From positions 1-10,883 of the forward strand of contig WRMU01000031.1 of the NCBI GenBank assembly GCA_009776965.1: DNA of 10,883 bases, given 5' to 3'. Below, one piece after another: positions 7,901 to 10,883 of the stretch (the first letter of the stretch is position 1; each line of letters begins with the position of its first letter). The notes beneath the pieces were generated by a model. That model was not told the origin of the DNA and did no database searches. It worked only from the letters and a program-made list of their open reading frames with translations. The translations under genes were made by a program, and so were the position numbers. This stretch comes from Microgenomates group bacterium (lineage in GTDB: Bacteria; Patescibacteriota; Microgenomatia; UBA1400; PJMF01).

Positions 7901-8032
7901 GGTGAGGACTTGGGTTTTGCCGGTGCCTGGGCCGGCCATGACCATAACGGGACCCTCAATTGTCTCCACGGCTTGGCGCTGCGCGGGATTGAGAGCTTCG
8001 AGAGCGCTGCGAAATTGAGGAGTGGTTGGCAT
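4991..8032 (-). CDS. UvrD/PcrA-like SF1A helicase fused to a RecB-type PD-(D/E)XK nuclease
   Basis: This 1013-residue protein is an ATP-dependent DNA helicase-nuclease. The helicase motifs are in order: Q motif LNPAQRQAV (14-22), Walker A AGPGTGKT (33-40), Ia LALTYTDAAAKTM (63-75), Ib GTFHSFC (93-99), II VDEYQD (258-263), III GDPHQSIYRFQGA (289-301), IV GYR (324-326), V VHSAKGREW (601-609) and VI DERRLLYVAISRAK (651-664). A RecB-like nuclease fills the C-terminus: LSATALNDYL (748-757), GNAVH (783-787), GRIDRID (882-888), VIDYKTG (899-905) and QLLFY (942-946), giving the expected His787, Asp885, Asp901, Lys903 and Gln942. The Cys that many AddB/Cas4-type relatives carry in the YLRCP motif is absent (Asp-Arg here), so no Fe-S cluster is expected. 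A role in double-strand break processing or repair, as for AddA/RecB relatives, follows from the family. No AddB or RecC partner lies beside it. It is transcribed from its own promoter and is separated from the four-gene operon by 40 nt. Confidence 0.95.
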   Translation of the reverse strand: MPTTPQFRSALEALNPAQRQAVETIEGPVMVMAGPGTGKTQVLTLRIAHILLSGLDIRPENILALTYTDAAAKTMRSRLIKMIGKDGYYVNIGTFHSFCSGVIAENGEYFPLSLDSAPLTPLEQHQFLQQIFTNTSLPAIQKSGNPFYYIKPSLEVISQLKKEGLTPESFSELIDREEQDLESAIASGQLKAKGKINQQRTYLAKNRDLVTIYSVYNALLRRFSRYDFDDMIMFVLAAFEQYPDLLAKYQEQYQYFLVDEYQDTNSAQNKVVSLLASHWGEQANLFVVGDPHQSIYRFQGASLENIHQFYATYPAAAVITLTDGYRCSQHIYNAAQAVISGERNSSQDSPLSAAPPRSGSQLTLFEGPSDDHETIFIMEEIKKLLVKKVPLEEIAILYKHNADAHRFMTALDRLNIPYELEGGVDIFLLPLILQLLNFLRLINVLGEEGSDAVFWQVVWYDWLNFSRLELITLSRTCSEKRLNIWQLLEDKDSLVPTFLQDFYQQLLDLKSQEHNQLFLSWLEKCLHSIGFLDHLIAHQERLFLLAALRTLFDQVRSLNTTAPDFSLSDFCKDMAIMSRYHLPLKVTAPASRSQSLKLCTVHSAKGREWSYVFLPELIDGKWGGGKKRSSWHYPAGILVHTQPSAAEQEDDERRLLYVAISRAKTQVFLSYASQYQQNHQLKDKNLSEFIADLEVSQPDSLHRPPADIITPDLYQDYLLKVLSPPPEPIFTSKQQRDFFSSLISDFRLSATALNDYLRDRQRFVYRHILRVPEEITTSALAFGNAVHSTLNFIYTPFLLSRRPTSPAFPPPAKIHEHFTHALDNQLLTSFDKKLRLKDGQTLWTDYIDTYLSDSDLPAIVSLEETFGRQRRVILDEDIILYGRIDRIDLLDAAANTVSVIDYKTGHPKSRNELFCATATSQSDLSARELALPDSIKSPAQRQLLFYKLLTSLDSSFPYDARLGIIDFVEKKDRKTFSRHEITFTDSDLEDLKDLIREVMAEIRNLDWLTELQF

Positions 8033-8038
8033 AGGGTG

Positions 8039-8066
8039 ATTATACCGTAAAAAAATCGTTATTGAA
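8039..8066 (-). promoter_or_regulatory. Promoter of the helicase-nuclease gene, predicted leaderless
   Basis: Minus strand: a consensus -10 TATAAT (8044-8039) ends 6 nt before the ATG at 8032. The -35 is weak (TTCAAT at 8066-8061, 16-nt spacer) and overlaps the stop codon of the upstream gene; a run of seven T lies in the spacer. There is no Shine-Dalgarno sequence. Confidence 0.6.
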
Positions 8067-8649
8067 GGCGGATGTTGGTGAGCTGCCCAGCACTAGTGAG
8101 GACAAAAACGGCGGTGAAAAACCGGTCCTTAATCCCTAGATCAATGGGGCTGACGATAATTTGGAAAGTGTGTTGTTGACCAGCTGAGGCGAGGGTGGCG
8201 GGAATGGCATTGACTATCATTCTATCTAGTGACATCTGAGCGGCGAGCTGCTCAAGGAGAGTGGTGGCGAGAAGATCGAGTTGGGTGGCGCTGAGGTTGA
8301 GATCTAACTCACTAAGGTTGACAATTTGGCCTTGGCGGGAGAGGAAATGGTCGGTGTCGGGAGCAAAATCGCCGCTGGAGGGAGCATCGACAGCCAACAT
8401 GTCTTTGGCTATCTCCGCCGCTAAGGCTTCGCGATATTTCTCATAAATGGCCATTTCTTCGGGAGTGAGGGGCTGATCATTTGGGATGGGAATATAATCA
8501 GGGATAACGTAGTCGGCGGCGGATGAGGGCGGGGGTTCTGGTTGACTCTCGGGAGAAGAAGGTTCTTGTGAGGAGATGATGAGTTGGATAATGATCACTA
8601 GCGAGACGGCAGCGATAAAAAGAATTAGGGTTAGTTTTTTAGTATTCAT
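8059..8649 (-). CDS. Membrane-anchored protein of unknown function, small extracytoplasmic domain
   Basis: No family is recognised in this 196-residue protein. Lys4-Lys5 followed by a hydrophobic stretch at 6-26 (LTLILFIAAVSLVIIIQLIIS) gives one N-terminal membrane anchor with the rest outside. No lipobox Cys is present, and the protein has no Cys at all. A Pro/Ser/Glu linker (27-45) is followed by VIPDYIPIPNDQPLTPEEM and a helix (about 62-86). Another acidic linker precedes a domain at about 105-196, in which an amphipathic helix (120-140) is followed by predicted strands (about 143-148, 161-168, 177-185 and 190-195). The gene follows the M23/SGNH enzyme gene by 28 nt on the same strand, so the two may be cotranscribed and both work at the cell envelope. 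That link rests on position alone. Confidence 0.8.
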   Translation of the reverse strand: MNTKKLTLILFIAAVSLVIIIQLIISSQEPSSPESQPEPPPSSAADYVIPDYIPIPNDQPLTPEEMAIYEKYREALAAEIAKDMLAVDAPSSGDFAPDTDHFLSRQGQIVNLSELDLNLSATQLDLLATTLLEQLAAQMSLDRMIVNAIPATLASAGQQHTFQIIVSPIDLGIKDRFFTAVFVLTSAGQLTNIRLQ

Positions 8650-8660
8650 ATTAGTGGTGC

Positions 8661-8687
8661 TAAATAATTTTTTTGATTTATTGACAA
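8661..8687 (-). promoter_or_regulatory. Possible weak promoter before the membrane-anchored protein gene
   Basis: Minus strand TTGTCA (8687-8682, one mismatch to the -35 consensus), a short 15-nt AT-rich spacer and TATTTA (8666-8661), 11 nt before the ATG at 8649. The spacer is shorter than normal and the -10 is poor. The gene may instead be read through from the M23/SGNH gene. Confidence 0.2.
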
Positions 8688-10492
8688 GTGTGAGAGGCTT
8701 CTAGTTCTTTTAATAGTTGATAGGGATTAGTGGTTTCATTGAGACTAAAATGCAAATGGGGGATGGTGCCACCGGTGCTGCCAACACCACTACCAGTATC
8801 CAAAGTGTCGCCCACATACCCAATAACTTGACCGGCTAAGACCGTGACGGGTTGGCCATTGATGGTGGGATTGTCAACAACAGTACCGTCCATATGTCTG
8901 AATTGCTCCAAAAAATCTGCATAGCGTTGCATATGAGCATAATAATAAGGAGGGTTGGAACTGGTGGAGTCTTGAATGGAGATGCGCCAGCCGCCTAATT
9001 TGTTCCAGCCAATGCGGGTAATGGTGCCATCGGAAATAGAAACAATGGGTAGACCCATGTCAGCGATAATATCAGTACCTTTGTGGGTGCTACCACTACC
9101 TCTGCTAGCTCCATAATCGTCGTAAAAACTATAATTACCGATTACTGGAAAACATTTGCCGTCAACACTGACAAAAAGTCCTTCGGCGGGACAGTCGCCA
9201 ACACAGATGGAGGCGGAAGAGGTTTGGACGGCGGAAGTGAGTATGCCGGAGGAAGTATAAGAGCTGGAACCGGTGATGACTTGAGAAATATTATTGAATA
9301 GTATATTTTGACCGGCAGTATTGAGGTGGACGCCATCACTGCTATAGGCAGAACTGAGATAGCCGTATTGGTCGACTAGACCAGATGAGACGTCGATGAC
9401 GGTGATGTTTTGAGAGCTGGCGAAATTAGTGATCTCTTGGTTGAAGTCGTTAATATCGTCTAAAAAGGAGGCGCCGCCAGAAAAGGTGGTGCTGGTGGGA
9501 AGGACTTTGGCGTAATAGATGGTGGTTCCGGGGTAGCGAGCTCTAAGTTGAGTTAATAGGGTTTTCATCTCTGCAGTTTGATGAAGGCTATTTACTCCGA
9601 GCATGATATAGATGAAACTAGGTTCTGGATGTTCAGAAAGAAAGTTAGTAAAATCGGCGCTGAGATTGGAGCCGGTGACTAGGCCGCTGGGACTGCCAGA
9701 AACGGGACGGCTGACTACAGCATTAACTATTCCTCCTTGAGCACTTAGTTGGGAGGAGATGCCGGCAGTGATGGAATCGCCGATGAACAGGCCGCCAGAG
9801 AGACGTGAGGCGCTGGGGTCTTCGACAAAATTGCCCCCCGAGCTGGAACCGTCGCCAAAAGAGCATTGGCGGTTATAGAGATTACTAAGGAATTGAGTGG
9901 GATCTAGAAGGCCGGCGGGCGCAGATTGGCCGCTATACCATAACCCCCATTGTCGGAAAGAAGCGGGGTCCCAGAGCTCAAAATGGAGCATGCCACATCT
10001 TCTGGCCGTGCCGATAACATCGCCCATGCGAACTTTATCGCCTACTTTGAAGGTGTTAGGAACGGCGTTGGAATCAATATGGTTGTAAATTGCACCTCGA
10101 TCGACTTCGCCGTAATTAACAATTCTGGTCACTCCGTTGATGGTATGTTTGACGAGAATGCCGGCAGCATAGCCGCCAGTTTGGTGGACGGTGTTGTTGG
10201 TGGTGCAGTTGATGAAGTTCCAAACAATCTCCACTATCTCTCCGTCGGCGATGGCATAGACATTGGCATCCACATCATAATTTCGACCGGCGGTAAAAAT
10301 GTCAACGCCGGCATGGTATCTGGCCCCGCTGCTGCGAGAGGACTTGAATGCCCCACCATAGCTGCCGATGGAGACACCGGGGCGAAGAAACTCCTCTTTG
10401 ATGGGGAGAGTGCATTGAGCAGAAACGCTGCGGACAGCAACGGAAGAGAGGAAGCTAAAAAGAATGGTGGCTAGAAAGAGAACTTTTTTCAT
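8678..10492 (-). CDS. Secreted cell-wall enzyme: degenerate M23 peptidase, SGNH/GDSL hydrolase, intact M23 peptidase
   Basis: The start chosen is the ATG at 10492 (604 residues) because it opens a clear signal peptide: MKKVLFLATILF, cleavage VSA|Q after Ala25. The longer frame from 10576 would overlap the preceding gene and bury this signal. Domain 1 (about 30-205) has the M23 Zn-ligand motif HAGVD (60-64) and His170, but Met168 replaces the first His of HxH and YAH is replaced by YGE (127-129), so it is probably inactive. Domain 2 (about 232-408) is an SGNH hydrolase: GDS with Ser240, GVN (299-301) and SDGVHLN with Asp386 and His389. Domain 3 (about 445-604) is a complete M23 peptidase: HKGTD (470-474), YAHM with His520, and HLH (579-581). 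M23 enzymes cleave peptidoglycan cross-bridges; SGNH enzymes are esterases, some of which deacetylate peptidoglycan. It starts 2 nt after the stop of the preceding gene, so it is cotranscribed. A role in wall remodelling is likely; the SGNH substrate is unknown. Confidence 0.92.
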   Translation of the reverse strand: MKKVLFLATILFSFLSSVAVRSVSAQCTLPIKEEFLRPGVSIGSYGGAFKSSRSSGARYHAGVDIFTAGRNYDVDANVYAIADGEIVEIVWNFINCTTNNTVHQTGGYAAGILVKHTINGVTRIVNYGEVDRGAIYNHIDSNAVPNTFKVGDKVRMGDVIGTARRCGMLHFELWDPASFRQWGLWYSGQSAPAGLLDPTQFLSNLYNRQCSFGDGSSSGGNFVEDPSASRLSGGLFIGDSITAGISSQLSAQGGIVNAVVSRPVSGSPSGLVTGSNLSADFTNFLSEHPEPSFIYIMLGVNSLHQTAEMKTLLTQLRARYPGTTIYYAKVLPTSTTFSGGASFLDDINDFNQEITNFASSQNITVIDVSSGLVDQYGYLSSAYSSDGVHLNTAGQNILFNNISQVITGSSSYTSSGILTSAVQTSSASICVGDCPAEGLFVSVDGKCFPVIGNYSFYDDYGASRGSGSTHKGTDIIADMGLPIVSISDGTITRIGWNKLGGWRISIQDSTSSNPPYYYAHMQRYADFLEQFRHMDGTVVDNPTINGQPVTVLAGQVIGYVGDTLDTGSGVGSTGGTIPHLHFSLNETTNPYQLLKELEASHTCQ

Positions 10493-10494
10493 GG

Positions 10495-10881
10495 CTAATC
10501 TTCTGGCTGGGCTATCGCTGTCGTTTGATGGGTGTGGTTGATGGTATAGCAGCTGGCGGGGCTGGAGGGCTGGCATCGTACTCGGTAGGTGTCGTCACTG
10601 CCGAAAGTGTCGTTTGATGCAGAGGGTCCGGCTGGATCATCGACTGGCTGAGACCAAAAGTTTAATTTGACCTCATATAAGTCAGGCTCTAGCTCCCTGA
10701 GGCTAAAGATTGAAGCGGTGAGGAGGGACTGGCCTTGGCTGATGAGCTCTACGGTTTTGCGGTCGATGGCGTCGGCTAGCCAGAGAGATAAAAGGTGGTC
10801 ATGGTCGATGAGAATATTGGGACTATAGCTAAAGGTTCCTTGTTCTAGAGTTTGGTGGACATCGCTAGGATTTAGGGCCGG
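10495..10881 (-). CDS. C-terminal fragment of an unrecognised protein, start beyond the window
   Basis: An open frame enters from the right edge and runs 128 codons to a TAG at 10497-10495, 2 nt before the M23/SGNH start. The other two minus-strand frames have stops within the first 20 nt of the edge, so this is the coding frame. It is C-rich like the other genes. The visible part begins PALNPSDVHQTL, includes a stretch that looks folded (FSYSPNILIDHDHLLSLWLADAID, then SLLTASIFSLRELEPDLYEVKLNFW) and ends in a Ser/Asp/Thr-rich tail with two cysteines (RCQPSSPASCY). No family can be named. The tight junction to the secreted enzyme gene suggests one operon. Confidence 0.7.
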   Translation of the reverse strand, partial: PALNPSDVHQTLEQGTFSYSPNILIDHDHLLSLWLADAIDRKTVELISQGQSLLTASIFSLRELEPDLYEVKLNFWSQPVDDPAGPSASNDTFGSDDTYRVRCQPSSPASCYTINHTHQTTAIAQPED

Positions 10882-10883
10882 GG

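Noticed and set aside
8661..8680. AT-rich partial inverted repeat between the M23/SGNH and membrane-protein genes, considered as a terminator
   Set aside because: The stem would be only A-T pairs with no GC core, and the run following transcription is A-rich rather than T-rich on the coding strand. No convincing rho-independent terminator was seen anywhere in the window.
1117..10497. Possible reassignment of TGA, because the eight visible stop codons are TAA (six) or TAG (two) and none is TGA
   Set aside because: No gene needs TGA as a sense codon: each frame is full length and matches its family under the standard code, with Gly encoded by GGN and Trp by TGG. Eight stops are too few to infer avoidance.
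10493..10576. Upstream start at 10576 for the M23/SGNH enzyme, adding 28 residues
   Set aside because: The extra residues overlap the reading frame of the preceding gene, are not signal-like (Gln/Pro/Ser-rich) and would place a good signal peptide internally. The ATG at 10492 directly begins that signal peptide, 2 nt after the upstream stop.
1..10883. CRISPR array, tRNA, rRNA, insertion sequence or prophage genes
   Set aside because: No regularly spaced repeats, cloverleaf-like sequence, rRNA motifs, transposase or integrase motifs, or flanking inverted repeats were visible. The only repeats lie in frame within the Pro/Glu-rich genes.

Overview
All eight genes in this window, two of them cut by the window edges, lie on the minus strand, so transcription runs from high to low coordinates. 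The genes are tightly packed, with gaps of 1 to 40 nt, and no rRNA, tRNA, CRISPR array or mobile element is visible. There are no Shine-Dalgarno-type starts. Three genes have a good -10 hexamer ending exactly 6 nt before the ATG, which predicts leaderless mRNAs. With the small dense layout, the one-chain UvrD helicase-nuclease, secreted proteins with Pro/Thr linkers and a standard genetic code, this suggests a Candidate Phyla Radiation (Patescibacteria) genome. That placement is an inference; no marker gene is present. The plus strand is clearly G-rich and the coding strand C-rich.

Layout in transcription order. (1) 10881-10495: C-terminal end of an unrecognised protein, followed after 2 nt by (2) 10492-8678: a secreted cell-wall enzyme with the architecture M23 peptidase, SGNH/GDSL hydrolase, M23 peptidase. 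Its first M23 domain has lost catalytic histidines; the second looks intact. (3) 8649-8059: a small membrane-anchored protein of unknown function with an extracytoplasmic domain. (4) 8032-4991: a UvrD/PcrA-type SF1 helicase fused to a C-terminal RecB-like PD-(D/E)XK nuclease, with its own promoter. (5-8) 4950-1117: a four-gene operon with gaps of 1, 2 and 3 nt. It encodes a Pro/Glu-rich disordered protein, a small coiled-coil protein, a second Pro/Glu-rich protein with a C-terminal coiled coil, and a Lon-type AAA+ ATPase that stops where the Lon protease domain should start. (9) 1095-1 and beyond: a secreted Cys-rich protein resembling DUF6273-type domains, followed by a Pro/Thr linker and running off the window.

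The most interesting part is the four-gene operon. A protease-less Lon ATPase core, which also lacks the usual aromatic pore-loop residue, is translationally coupled to two disordered proteins that carry recurring short hydrophobic motifs (LPSL, LPSLxxLN) and to a coiled-coil protein. None of the four has a signal peptide or membrane segment. My inference is a cytoplasmic AAA+ remodelling machine with dedicated scaffold or adaptor partners; its substrate cannot be read from the sequence. The genes at the right edge and at 1-1095 serve the cell envelope, and the helicase-nuclease serves DNA repair or recombination.
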